From Alphaproteobacteria bacterium UBA7691 (GTDB taxonomy: Bacteria; Pseudomonadota; Alphaproteobacteria; Ferrovibrionales; Ferrovibrionaceae), in contig DLGP01000147.1 of assembly GCA_002482765.1 (NCBI GenBank), forward strand, positions 10,722 through 70,933: 60,212 nucleotides of DNA, given 5' to 3'. A program made the position numbers and the translations under genes. The notes below the pieces were generated by a model. It saw only the letters and a list, made by a program, of their open reading frames with translations. It was not told the DNA's origin and made no database searches. This document shows positions 23,709 to 31,584 of the stretch, in pieces; position 1 is the first letter of the stretch, and each line of letters begins with the position of its first letter.

Positions 23709-24224
23709 TTAACGCTGCCGCAAGGCTGCCAATACGGTTGCCATCGGCAGCAGTAGGGTCAGGGGCGTATGCGGCAGCGGTGTGGCGCCATGCTTGGCAT
23801 AAAACGCGGCGGCCGCTTCGTCCTTGGCGTCGATGAAAATCATCACACCGCCGACCTGTTCGGATGCCTGCTGGCAGCGAAACGCTGCATCGAATAACAG
23901 CATGCCGCCCAGCCCTCGGCCCGTGCAATGCCGATCCACCGCCAGCCGGGCAAGGCGATAGCCACCCAGCGGATGACGCGGCAGGCCCTTGCGCAAAGGC
24001 TCGGGCACCTGATCCAGCGCCATCTCAGCCGGCGTCAGCGTATAATAACCAATCACCCGCGCTGGATCGGTTTCGGATACCGCGACGAAAGTGCGACTAA
24101 CGCCGCGCTGGCTATTCTGCAGCGCATAGCGCTGTAGAAAGGTAGATAATTCAACCCTTGCGCAGTCGAACTGCTTTACGTTGTGGTGCTTCGATAGCGC
24201 CAGTGTTATCGCTTCGTATGCCAT
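23709..24224 (-). CDS. GNAT-family toxin (TacT/AtaT-like)
   Basis: The 171-residue GCN5-type acetyltransferase has HHNVKQFDCARVELSTFLQ near its N terminus, the acetyl-CoA strand-loop YRLARLAVDRHCTGRGLGG, and IFIDAKDEAAAAFYAKHGA. This is the pattern of toxins that acetylate aminoacyl-tRNA and block translation. The ATG at 24224 has AAGGGAC. It begins 74 bp inside the 3' end of the antitoxin gene in another frame, a longer overlap than usual. Its partner is the DUF1778 antitoxin upstream. Confidence 0.9.
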   Translation of the reverse strand: MAYEAITLALSKHHNVKQFDCARVELSTFLQRYALQNSQRGVSRTFVAVSETDPARVIGYYTLTPAEMALDQVPEPLRKGLPRHPLGGYRLARLAVDRHCTGRGLGGMLLFDAAFRCQQASEQVGGVMIFIDAKDEAAAAFYAKHGATPLPHTPLTLLLPMATVLAALRQR

Positions 24225-24498
24225 GTCCCTTGCCATGGTTCCTTGCAGCCTTGAGCAAGGCAGCCGGTGGTTCGGGCGGATTGTCCAGCAGGTCGAGGGC
24301 GGCGGCATAATCCACCGCATCGACAATCAGACGTTCCTTCCGTTCCACAATCTCGCGTGCAACCGGCACCACATTCGACAGCACGAAGCTGGTCAGATCG
24401 ATGCCCGTATAAGCGGCTGCCGTGGTCAGAAGCTGCTTGATTTCATCAGTTGCACGCAGCTCGATGCGGGATGCGGCCCGCGCCGTGGCTGTGGTCAT
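24151..24498 (-). CDS. DUF1778 ribbon-helix-helix antitoxin
   Basis: The 115-residue protein starts with a DUF1778 ribbon-helix-helix (SRIELRATDEIKQLLTTAA, DLTSFVLSNVVPVAREIVE) and has a C-terminal toxin-binding tail (DYAAALDLLDNPPEPPAALL). The last 25 or so residues, overlapping the toxin gene, look unconstrained and basic. Members bind the GNAT toxin and repress their own operon. Two direct copies of a 9-bp sequence 60-85 bp upstream are a likely operator. Confidence 0.9.
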   Translation of the reverse strand: MTTATARAASRIELRATDEIKQLLTTAAAYTGIDLTSFVLSNVVPVAREIVERKERLIVDAVDYAAALDLLDNPPEPPAALLKAARNHGKGHGIRSDNTGAIEAPQRKAVRLRKG

Positions 24499-24558
24499 GT
24501 AAGGTCCAGTTTCAGGTTCACGGTCAAATCACCAATGCCAATCTACCTCCCGGCCAAT

Positions 24559-24582
24559 ATCCGTACAACATAAATCCGTACA
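24559..24582. promoter_or_regulatory. Direct-repeat operator candidate for the GNAT/DUF1778 operon
   Basis: ATCCGTACA occurs at 24559-24567 and again at 24574-24582, spaced by 6 bp. It lies upstream of the antitoxin start on the leftward operon. Ribbon-helix-helix dimers commonly bind tandem short sites at such spacing, so this is a good candidate for autorepression. It is inferred from position and repetition only. Confidence 0.5.
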
Positions 24583-24594
24583 TCCGCCGGACAC

Positions 24595-24628
24595 AAAAAT
24601 AAACCCGGCGGCATGGTGTCCGCCGGGT
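24595..24628 (-). terminator. Rho-independent terminator after ccrM
   Basis: On the minus strand ACCCGGCGG pairs with CCGCCGGGT around an 8-base loop and is followed by TTTATTTTT. It lies 34 bp beyond the ccrM stop, so it ends the ccrM transcript before the toxin-antitoxin promoter. Confidence 0.85.
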
Positions 24629-24662
24629 CCGAACCTGGAGGGGTTCTGTCAGTGCAAAATGG

Positions 24663-25883
24663 TCAGAGCATCTCGGCGCGGATCTGCTGGCGCAGGATGT
24701 CGATCGGCTTGAGCTGGCCTTCCACCTGGAAATGCCAGAACACCCAGCCATTGCAGGCCGAGGCGCCCTGCACATGGGCACCCATCTTGTGGATCGAGCC
24801 GGCGGCATCGGCGGCGGCCAGGCTGCCATCGGCGCGCACCCGGGCGGTGTAGCGCCGGCTCGGATCGGTCAGCACCGTGCCGGGCGGCAGCAGGCCGCGC
24901 TCCACCACGGCGCCAAACGGCACCCGCGGTTCGTCCTTCTTCGAGCGGGTCACTTCGAGATCATCCGGCGCCGCCGGCTGCACGATGCCGATGCGGCGCT
25001 CGGCGGCGCGGGCATAGGTCTGCTCGCGCTCCAGGCCGATCCAGCGCCGGCCCAGCCGCTTGGCCACCGCGCCGGTGGTACCGGAGCCGAAGAAGGGATC
25101 AAGCACCACATCGCCGGGTTTGGTGGAACTGAGCAACACACGATGCAGCAGGGCTTCCGGCTTCTGGGTCGGATGCGTCTTGGCGCCATCCTCGCCGCGC
25201 AGGCGCTCGCCGCCGCCGCAGATCGGGATGGTCCAGTCCGAGCGCATCTGCAAATCGTCGTTCAGCGCCTTCATGGCCTCGTAGTTGAAGGTGTATTTCG
25301 CATCCTTCGACTTGGCGCACCAGATCAGCGTTTCATGCGCGTTGGTAAAGCGCCGGCCCTTGAAATTGGGCATCGGGTTGCTTTTGCGCCAGATCACATC
25401 ATTCAGCATCCAGAAGCCGAGATCCTGCAACTGCGCGCCAACGCGGAAGATATTGTGGTAGCTGCCGATCACCCACAGCGTGCCATTGGGCTTGAGCAGC
25501 CGGTGCGCCGCCTGCAACCAGGCTTTGGAGAAAGTGTCGTAATCGGCAAAAGACGCGAACTTGTCCCAGGCATCGTCAACCGCATCCACCACACTGTCAT
25601 TCGGGCGGCGCAGCTCGCCGGCAAGCTGAAGATTGTAGGGCGGGTCGGCAAAGATGCAGTCGATGCTGCCGGCCGGCAGGCTGTTCATCGCGGCGATGCA
25701 ATCGCCGAGCAGGATGCGGTCCAGCGGCAGGTCGGGATGCGGCCCTTCCGGCTCGCGCGCCGGGCCAAGCTGCTTCAGCCGGGTGCGGCCCAGCTTGCGG
25801 CCGGCATCCGGGCCGGCAACGGAAACCAGGCGGAGATGGCCTTTGCGGGCGGGCTTGGGGCTGTCCAGGCGGGTCGTGGCCAT
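24663..25883 (-). CDS. ccrM: CcrM-type adenine-N6 DNA methyltransferase (GANTC)
   Basis: The 406-residue protein is a beta-class solitary DNA methyltransferase with DPPYN (motif IV, ADPPYNLQLAGEL) before the SAM motif FFGSGTTG. It carries the C-terminal extension of about 80 residues typical of CcrM (ending around GASACNGWVFWHFQVEG), which is needed for GANTC recognition. CcrM methylates both new strands at the end of replication and couples methylation to cell-cycle transcription. No cognate nuclease is present. The N terminus is about 45 residues longer than the conserved core start (DLPLDRILLGDC), so a later start is possible. Two GANTC sites lie in its upstream region. Confidence 0.95.
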   Translation of the reverse strand: MATTRLDSPKPARKGHLRLVSVAGPDAGRKLGRTRLKQLGPAREPEGPHPDLPLDRILLGDCIAAMNSLPAGSIDCIFADPPYNLQLAGELRRPNDSVVDAVDDAWDKFASFADYDTFSKAWLQAAHRLLKPNGTLWVIGSYHNIFRVGAQLQDLGFWMLNDVIWRKSNPMPNFKGRRFTNAHETLIWCAKSKDAKYTFNYEAMKALNDDLQMRSDWTIPICGGGERLRGEDGAKTHPTQKPEALLHRVLLSSTKPGDVVLDPFFGSGTTGAVAKRLGRRWIGLEREQTYARAAERRIGIVQPAAPDDLEVTRSKKDEPRVPFGAVVERGLLPPGTVLTDPSRRYTARVRADGSLAAADAAGSIHKMGAHVQGASACNGWVFWHFQVEGQLKPIDILRQQIRAEML

Positions 25884-25920
25884 GTCGGGTCCGTTTTTAT
25901 GAGTGACCCGTAAGTAATTA

Positions 25921-25964
25921 GATTCATTGAACTAATTAATAGTTAACGGGCGCTTTAACGAGTC
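25921..25964 (-). promoter_or_regulatory. ccrM upstream region with two GANTC sites and TTAA half-sites
   Basis: The 104 bp between rnhB and ccrM contain GATTC (25921-25925) and GAGTC (25960-25964), both CcrM targets, and three TTAA half-sites (25936, 25943, 25955). The last two are separated by 8 bp, one more than the CtrA consensus TTAA-N7-TTAA. The layout recalls the methylation-sensitive, CtrA-controlled ccrM promoter of Caulobacter, but the off-by-one spacing keeps this tentative. Confidence 0.45.
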
Positions 25965-25987
25965 CGAACCAGGACCAAATCCCACAT

Positions 25988-26620
25988 TTAGGGGCGCCAG
26001 GGGGCCAGTGGCGCAAAGGATAGCCGATGGTGCGGCGTGGCGCCGGCCACAGACAGGCCATCCTGATGCGCTTTTGTGCCGTAACCCTTATTTTTTTCCC
26101 AGGCATAGGCCGGATAGCGCAGATGCAGCTTCCGCATCGCCCGGTCGCGCACCACTTTGGCGATGATGGAAGCGGCGGCAATCGACAGGCTGAGCGCATC
26201 GCCATCCACCAGGGCAGCGGAGTCGCAGGGCAGGCCCTTGGGGCAGTGTTTGCCATCGATCAGTGCAAAACCGGGCCGGCGCGGCAGGGCCAGCACGGCG
26301 CGGCGCATCGCCAGCAGGCTGGCGCCCAGGATGTTGTGCTGGGCGATTTCGGCCACGCTGGCAGCGCCGATGCCGATCTCTGCCGCATCCTGCAAGGCGG
26401 CAAACAGCGCCTCGCGGCGGGCTTCGTTCAGGGCCTTGGAATCGTCGATACCGCTGGGCAGGCGGGCCGGATCAAGGATCACGGCGGCCGCCACCACCGG
26501 CCCGGCCCAGGGGCCGCGGCCGGCTTCGTCGACGCCGCAAAGCGGCCGCGCCGGATCGGGCGCGCGGCCCTGTTCGGGCGCGAAACTTGGGATCGGTTTT
26601 AACTGCCCCGGCTTTGCCAT
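25988..26620 (-). CDS. rnhB: Ribonuclease HII
   Basis: The 210-residue protein has the RNase HII active-site segments GVDEAGRGPWAGPVV, DDSKALNEARR and the later acidic region ALIDGKHC, with the C-terminal basic part YPAYAWEKNKGYGTKAH. It removes ribonucleotides and RNA from DNA duplexes. It lies directly upstream of ccrM on the same strand, a conserved alphaproteobacterial neighbourhood. The start ATG at 26620 is 58 bp from the divergent enoyl-CoA hydratase gene. Confidence 0.95.
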   Translation of the reverse strand: MAKPGQLKPIPSFAPEQGRAPDPARPLCGVDEAGRGPWAGPVVAAAVILDPARLPSGIDDSKALNEARREALFAALQDAAEIGIGAASVAEIAQHNILGASLLAMRRAVLALPRRPGFALIDGKHCPKGLPCDSAALVDGDALSLSIAAASIIAKVVRDRAMRKLHLRYPAYAWEKNKGYGTKAHQDGLSVAGATPHHRLSFAPLAPWRP

Positions 26621-26678
26621 GATCGCGGATTATATCTAATGTTTGGCAGCGTAAAAAAGCCAACCAGGAGAAACATCG

Positions 26679-27491
26679 GTGTCGAGCAATCCCCAGATCA
26701 GCAGCGTGCATGAAGACGGCGAGATCATCACCCGCCGCGACGGCGAGGTTTTTGTCATCGGCATCAACCGTCCGGCCAAGTATAACGGCTTCACCCCCAA
26801 GATGCTGAAGGAACTGGCCGCCGCCTACACTGCTTTCGAGCAGGATGCCGGCGCCCGCGTGGCGTTGCTTTATGCCGAGGGCAAACATTTCACCGCCGGG
26901 CTGGACCTGCCCAAGGTGGCGCCGTTCATGGGCGAGCGCAACCTGCTGGTGGATCCGGGCCAGATCGATCCCTGCAACAACGTGGCACCGTTCCGCACCA
27001 AGCCGGTGGTGGCCGCCGTGCAGGGCATCACCTACACGCTGGGCATCGAATTGATGCTGGCCGCCGATATGGTGGTGGCCGCCAGCGATTGCCGTTTCAG
27101 CCAACTTGAAGTGAAGCGCGGCATCATGGCCACCGGCGGCGCCACCATCCGCATGGTGGAGCGCGCCGGCTGGGGCAATGCCATGCGCTACCTGCTGACC
27201 GGCGACGAATTCAATTGTGATGTGGCTTTGCGCTACGGTTTCATCCAGGAAGTGGTGGCGCCGGGCGAACAATATGCCGTGGCGATGGATTTGTGCAAAC
27301 GTATCGCCGCCCAGGCGCCGCTGGCGGTTTCCGCCACGCTGCGCAACGCCCGCCTGGCGGTGGAGGACAGCCCGGCCGCCGCCGTGCGCGATTTCCATCC
27401 GACTCAGAAAGTGCTGATGGCTTCCGAGGATGTGAAAGAGGGCGTGGCCAGCTTCGTCGAGCGCCGCGCCGCCGCCTTCAAGGGCCGCTAG
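26679..27491 (+). CDS. Enoyl-CoA hydratase/isomerase (crotonase) family protein
   Basis: The 270-residue protein has the crotonase fold: EVFVIGINRPAKYNGF, KHFTAGLDLP (oxyanion-hole region), AVQGITYTLGIELMLAAD and KRGIMATGG. The two glutamates of true hydratases are not both obvious: the first position is in GIELML and the second in KRGIMATGG, where Gly or Ile replace Glu. It may therefore be an isomerase or another crotonase activity. It starts at GTG 26679 after CAGGAG, and precedes the M48 gene by 10 bp. Confidence 0.85.
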   Translation: MSSNPQISSVHEDGEIITRRDGEVFVIGINRPAKYNGFTPKMLKELAAAYTAFEQDAGARVALLYAEGKHFTAGLDLPKVAPFMGERNLLVDPGQIDPCNNVAPFRTKPVVAAVQGITYTLGIELMLAADMVVAASDCRFSQLEVKRGIMATGGATIRMVERAGWGNAMRYLLTGDEFNCDVALRYGFIQEVVAPGEQYAVAMDLCKRIAAQAPLAVSATLRNARLAVEDSPAAAVRDFHPTQKVLMASEDVKEGVASFVERRAAAFKGR

Positions 27492-27501
27492 GAGTATTGC
27501 C

Positions 27502-28968
27502 ATGCGCCGCCATTTCCTTGCCCTCTGCCTGCTGATGCTGCTGCCGTTTTCGGCTGCGGCGCAAATCTTCATGTCGCCCGACGAGGCGAAGCAGCTGGGG
27601 GCGCAGGAGCATCCAAAAGTGCTCAAGGAATTCGGCGGCGCCTTTGACGATCCGGAAATCGGCGCCTATGTCGCCAGCATTGCCGGGCGGCTGGCCGGGC
27701 AATCCGGCCTGCCGGCGGGTGATTTTCATTTCACCGTGCTGAACAGCCCGGTGGTGAATGCCTTCGCCCTGCCCGGCGGCTATGTCTACATCACTCGCGG
27801 CACCCTGGCCCTGGCCAATAACGAGGCCGAGGCCGGCGCCGTGCTGGGGCATGAAATCGGCCATGTGGTGGCCAAACATTCCGAGCAGCGTTACGACAAG
27901 TCGATCTTCACCAATCTGGGCGTGGCGGGCGCTTCGATCCTGGGTTCGATCTTTCTGGGTCAGGGCGCCGGCGAGGTGATCGGCCAATTGGGCGGCGCGG
28001 CGGGTGGCGCCTATCTGGCCGGCTTCAGCCGCGAGAATGAATTTGAGGCCGACCTGATCGGGCTGCAATTGCTCGGCCGCGTCGGCTATGCGCCGGATGC
28101 GGCTGCCGGCTTCCTGCAATCGCTGTCGGATTACAGCGAACTTGAAACCAAGGCGGCAGGCCAGGCCGGGCGCGACCGCACCATGGACCTGTTCGCCACC
28201 CATCCGCGCGGCCCGGATCGGGTGCAGGCCGCCATCGAGGCGGCGCGCAGCCAGCCGGCGCATCCGATCTATCGCCGCGATGAATATCTCGACCGCATCA
28301 ACGGCCTGATCTATGGCGACGATCCAAAAGAGGGTGTGGTGCGCGGCACCAGTTTCACCCATCCCGGCCTGCGCCTGGCCTTCTCGGTGCCGGAGGGCTG
28401 GCGCATCAGCAATTCGTCCGATGCCGTGGTGGCGCGCAGCCCGGCCGGCAATGCCGGCAGCGCCAGCCTGCAATTTGATATCGAGCGCGACAAGCGCAAG
28501 GTGCAGGCTTCACGCGGCGCACTGGATTACCTGACCCGTATCTGGCTGCCCAAGCAGCGCCTGAGCAATGCCGAGGCGATCCAGGTCGGCGGCATGCCGG
28601 GCGCCACCGCGCGGGCCCGGGTGCAGACCAAGGATGGCAGCACGGTGGATGCGCGTTTTGTCGCCGTGGGTTTCCCCACCGATGACATCCTGCGTTTTGT
28701 GCTGCTGGCACCGCCGCGCCTGCTGCCCCAGGTGGAGGCAGAGGTGATCCGCGCCGTCAACACTGTGCGCCATCTCTCCGCCGAGGAAGCCGCCAGGGTG
28801 CAGCCCTTGCGCCTCAAGGTGATCACGGCGCAAAGCGGCGATACGATTGAGAGCCTGGCCCAGCGCATGCCGCCCGGACGCTTTCAGGTCGAGCGTTTCC
28901 GCGTGCTGAACGGCTACCGCGATGGCGAAACCGTGCAGCCGGGCCAGCGGGTGAAACTGGTGCAATAA
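27502..28968 (+). CDS. M48 family metalloprotease with LysM-like C terminus, exported
   Basis: The product has 488 residues. Residues 1-20 form a signal peptide (MRRHFLALCLLMLLPFSAAA). The protease domain carries the zinc motif HEIGH at 117-121 with the third ligand in ENEFEADLIG. The C-terminal part (about 275-440) is a beta-rich region, and the last 50 residues (ITAQSGDTIESLAQRM) resemble LysM, suggesting peptidoglycan or envelope attachment. It is related to BepA/LoiP-type periplasmic proteases that handle outer-membrane proteins. It is probably co-transcribed with the preceding hydratase gene. Confidence 0.93.
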   Translation: MRRHFLALCLLMLLPFSAAAQIFMSPDEAKQLGAQEHPKVLKEFGGAFDDPEIGAYVASIAGRLAGQSGLPAGDFHFTVLNSPVVNAFALPGGYVYITRGTLALANNEAEAGAVLGHEIGHVVAKHSEQRYDKSIFTNLGVAGASILGSIFLGQGAGEVIGQLGGAAGGAYLAGFSRENEFEADLIGLQLLGRVGYAPDAAAGFLQSLSDYSELETKAAGQAGRDRTMDLFATHPRGPDRVQAAIEAARSQPAHPIYRRDEYLDRINGLIYGDDPKEGVVRGTSFTHPGLRLAFSVPEGWRISNSSDAVVARSPAGNAGSASLQFDIERDKRKVQASRGALDYLTRIWLPKQRLSNAEAIQVGGMPGATARARVQTKDGSTVDARFVAVGFPTDDILRFVLLAPPRLLPQVEAEVIRAVNTVRHLSAEEAARVQPLRLKVITAQSGDTIESLAQRMPPGRFQVERFRVLNGYRDGETVQPGQRVKLVQ

Positions 28969-29051
28969 GGCATTGCCCGATAATTAGTTGACTTTGGCAA
29001 GTATTGGCCGCAGCATCCAGGCAGGGAATGCCGGGATGTGAGGCCAGAACG

Positions 29052-29984
29052 ATGACCAATGCCGCCTTTGACCAGGATGTTGCCGCCCTGCGGCGTTTCA
29101 ACCGGCTCTATACGCAGCGCATCGGTGTGCTCAAGCCGGGCCTGCATGACAGCCGCTTTTCGCTGACCGAAGCCCGCCTGCTCTATGAACTGGCCAACCG
29201 CGATGGCCTGAGCGCCGGGCAGCTTTGCCAGGAACTTGGCCTGGATGCCGGCTATGTCAGCCGCATGCTGCGCGGCTTTGAACGCGACGGCCTGCTCAAG
29301 CGCCGCGCCGATGCCAGCGACAAGCGCCGCAGCCTGCTGGCGCTGACCGCCGCCGGCCGCAAGGCCTATGCGCCGCTGGATGTTGCCTCGCGCAACGAGA
29401 TCGGCGCCCTGCTCAAGCCCTTGGGCGAGGCCGGGCGCGGCCAGTTGATGCAGGCGGTGCGTGGCATGGAAAATCTGCTGCGGCTTGATCCGGCCGCCGC
29501 CGCCCCGCCGATCAGCTTGCGGCCGCATCGGCCCGGCGATATCGGCTGGGTGATCAGCCGCCATGGCGCGGTGTATGCCGAGGAATATGGCTGGGATATC
29601 AGCTTCGAAGCCTTGGTGGCCGAGATCGGCGCCGGCTTCCTGAAAAACTTCGATCCCGAACGCGAAGCCGGCTGGATCGCCGAAAAGGACGGCGAGCGGG
29701 TCGGCTCGGTCTTTGTGGTGCAGCAAAGCCGCACCGTGGCCAAGCTGCGCCTGCTGCTGGTGGAACCGGCGGCGCGCGGCCATGGCCTGGGCCACCGCCT
29801 GGTGGCGACCTGCGAGGCGTTTGCCCGCGAGAAAGGCTATCGCAAGATGGTGCTGTGGACCAATGCCAACCTGCTGGAGGCGCGCCGCATCTACCAGCGC
29901 GGCGGCTACAGCCTGGTGAAATCCGAACCGCATCACAGTTTCGGCCATGACCTGATCGGCGAATATTGGGAAAAGAAACTGTGA
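29052..29984 (+). CDS. MarR-type regulator fused to GNAT acetyltransferase
   Basis: The 310-residue protein has an N-terminal MarR winged helix (about 10-150: FSLTEARLLYELANRDG, LDAGYVSRMLRGFERDGLL, DKRRSLLALTAAG) and a C-terminal GNAT domain (160-310: VAKLRLLLVEPAARGHGLG, ANLLEARRIYQRGGY). This fusion recurs in bacteria and may couple substrate acetylation with gene control. The ATG at 29052 has AGAACG upstream; the frame is open earlier without a ribosome site. Its stop overlaps the next start in GTGA, so it is coupled to an EamA exporter gene and through it to a nitroreductase gene. Confidence 0.92.
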   Translation: MTNAAFDQDVAALRRFNRLYTQRIGVLKPGLHDSRFSLTEARLLYELANRDGLSAGQLCQELGLDAGYVSRMLRGFERDGLLKRRADASDKRRSLLALTAAGRKAYAPLDVASRNEIGALLKPLGEAGRGQLMQAVRGMENLLRLDPAAAAPPISLRPHRPGDIGWVISRHGAVYAEEYGWDISFEALVAEIGAGFLKNFDPEREAGWIAEKDGERVGSVFVVQQSRTVAKLRLLLVEPAARGHGLGHRLVATCEAFAREKGYRKMVLWTNANLLEARRIYQRGGYSLVKSEPHHSFGHDLIGEYWEKKL

Positions 29985-30907
29985 AACCCTGGCTGCCGGG
30001 CCTGGCCGCTGCCAGCATCGGCGTGCAGGTCGGCGCCGCCATGGTGGCCACCCGCCTGGTGGTGGATCAGGCCGGGCCGGGCTCGCTGGCCATGCTGCGG
30101 TATGCCATCGGGCTGCTCTGCCTGCTGCCGATCATCGCCGCCTTGCGCGCCTGGCCAAGCTTTGCCCGCCGCGATGTGCTGCCCATCGCGCTGCTCGGCA
30201 TCGGGCAATTTGCGCTGCTGATCGCCTTGCTGAATTTTGGCCTGGCCCGGGTGCCGGCCGGGCGCGCGGCGCTGATCTTTGCCGCCTTCCCGCTGCTTAC
30301 CATGCTGGTGGCGGCGGCCAGCGGCCATGAAGCGCTGACCTGGCGCAAAAGCCTGGGCGTGCTGCTCAGTTTCCTCGGCGTTGGCATCGCGCTCTCGGAA
30401 AAGCTGCTGACCGATCTGGCGCCGGCGCAAAGCCTGGAGGGCTGGATCGGCGAACTGGCAGTGCTGGCCGCAGCTTTCTGCGGCGCAGTGTGCAGTGTCT
30501 ATACCCGGCCCTATATCGCGCGTTATGGCGCCCTGCCGGTAGGTGCCTGGGCGATGGCAGCTTCAGTGGGTTTCCTGGCTTTGCTGGCCCTGAATGAAGG
30601 CTATTTCGCCAATCCCTGGCGCTTTGATGCCGAAGCCTGGTGGGTGATCGGTTTCATCGGCCTGTCCAGCGGCATCGGCTATGGTGTGTGGCTCTGGGCC
30701 TTGCGCCACGGCACCCCCACCCGCATCACACAATTCCTCTCGCTCAGCCCGGTCACTGCGGCTCTGCTCGGTGTGGTCTGGCTTGGCGAAAGCCTCACCC
30801 TGCCCTTGCTGCTGGGCCTGGGCGCCGTGCTGCTGGGGCTGCGGGTGGCGCAGGCGCCGCAACCGGGGCAGACTGCCGGCAACAAGATGTCGGGAGGCAA
30901 AACATGA
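29981..30907 (+). CDS. EamA/DMT-family permease
   Basis: The 308-residue protein has ten predicted membrane helices in two EamA repeats (repeat one with LRYAIGLLCLLPII and LNFGLARVPAGRAALIFAAF; repeat two with TRITQFLSLSPVTAALLGVV). Such proteins export metabolites or drugs. A GTG at 29981 overlaps the stop of the MarR-GNAT gene, and its own stop overlaps the nitroreductase ATG (ATGA), so all three are translationally coupled. The substrate is unknown. Confidence 0.92.
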   Translation: MKPWLPGLAAASIGVQVGAAMVATRLVVDQAGPGSLAMLRYAIGLLCLLPIIAALRAWPSFARRDVLPIALLGIGQFALLIALLNFGLARVPAGRAALIFAAFPLLTMLVAAASGHEALTWRKSLGVLLSFLGVGIALSEKLLTDLAPAQSLEGWIGELAVLAAAFCGAVCSVYTRPYIARYGALPVGAWAMAASVGFLALLALNEGYFANPWRFDAEAWWVIGFIGLSSGIGYGVWLWALRHGTPTRITQFLSLSPVTAALLGVVWLGESLTLPLLLGLGAVLLGLRVAQAPQPGQTAGNKMSGGKT

Positions 30908-31584
30908 GCATGAACGCACCGCTGATGCAGCCATTGCCGGATTACCGGCGCTATCCGGAAGCCGAGATGATAACGCGCGCGGCGGCGTTTCATGCCGAAA
31001 TCCGCCGCCGCCGTACTTTACGCGATTTTTCGCCCGAGCCGGTGCCGCGCGCCGTGATCGAGGCCGCCTTGCTGGCCGCCGGCACTGCGCCATCCGGCGC
31101 CAACCAGCAGCCCTGGCATTATTGCGTCATCACCGATCCGGCGCTGAAACGCCAGGTGCGCGAAGGCGCCGAGGCCGAGGAGCGCGAATTCTATGCCGGC
31201 CGCGCCTCGCCGGAATGGCTGGAAGCCCTGGCGCCGCTTGGCACCGATGCCAACAAACCCTTCCTGGAAACCGCGCCGTTGCTGATCGCCATATTTGCCC
31301 AGCGTTATGGCCTGCTGCCCGATGGCGGCCGGCGCAAACATTATTATGTGCCGGAATCAGTGGGTATCAGCACCGGTTTCCTGATAGCCGCCCTGCATCA
31401 TGCCGGCCTGGCCACACTGACCCACACGCCCAGCCCGATGAATTTCCTCAACAAGCTGTGCGACCGGCCGGAAGCCGAAAAACCCTATATCCTGCTGGTG
31501 GTGGGCTATCCGGCCGAAGGCGCCGAAGTGCCGGTGCATGGCGGCATCAAAAAGCCGCTTGCGGATTTCACCAGCTGGAAATGA
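30904..31584 (+). CDS. Nitroreductase family flavoprotein
   Basis: The 226-residue protein has the FMN-binding nitroreductase signatures RRRRTLRDFSPEPVPR, APSGANQQPWHYCVI, PESVGISTGFLIAALHHAG and LLVVGYPAEGA. The overall pattern is close to iodotyrosine-deiodinase-like and BluB-neighbouring subfamilies. It would use NAD(P)H to reduce nitro, quinone or halogenated compounds. It is the last gene of the coupled MarR-GNAT / EamA cassette. It converges on the amidase gene with the two stop codons directly adjacent (TGATCA). Confidence 0.9.
   Translation: MSMNAPLMQPLPDYRRYPEAEMITRAAAFHAEIRRRRTLRDFSPEPVPRAVIEAALLAAGTAPSGANQQPWHYCVITDPALKRQVREGAEAEEREFYAGRASPEWLEALAPLGTDANKPFLETAPLLIAIFAQRYGLLPDGGRRKHYYVPESVGISTGFLIAALHHAGLATLTHTPSPMNFLNKLCDRPEAEKPYILLVVGYPAEGAEVPVHGGIKKPLADFTSWK

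Noticed and set aside
26472..27626. A 384-codon minus-strand frame joined to rnhB
   Set aside because: It is antisense to the crotonase gene and in a different frame from rnhB, which has its own start at 26620.
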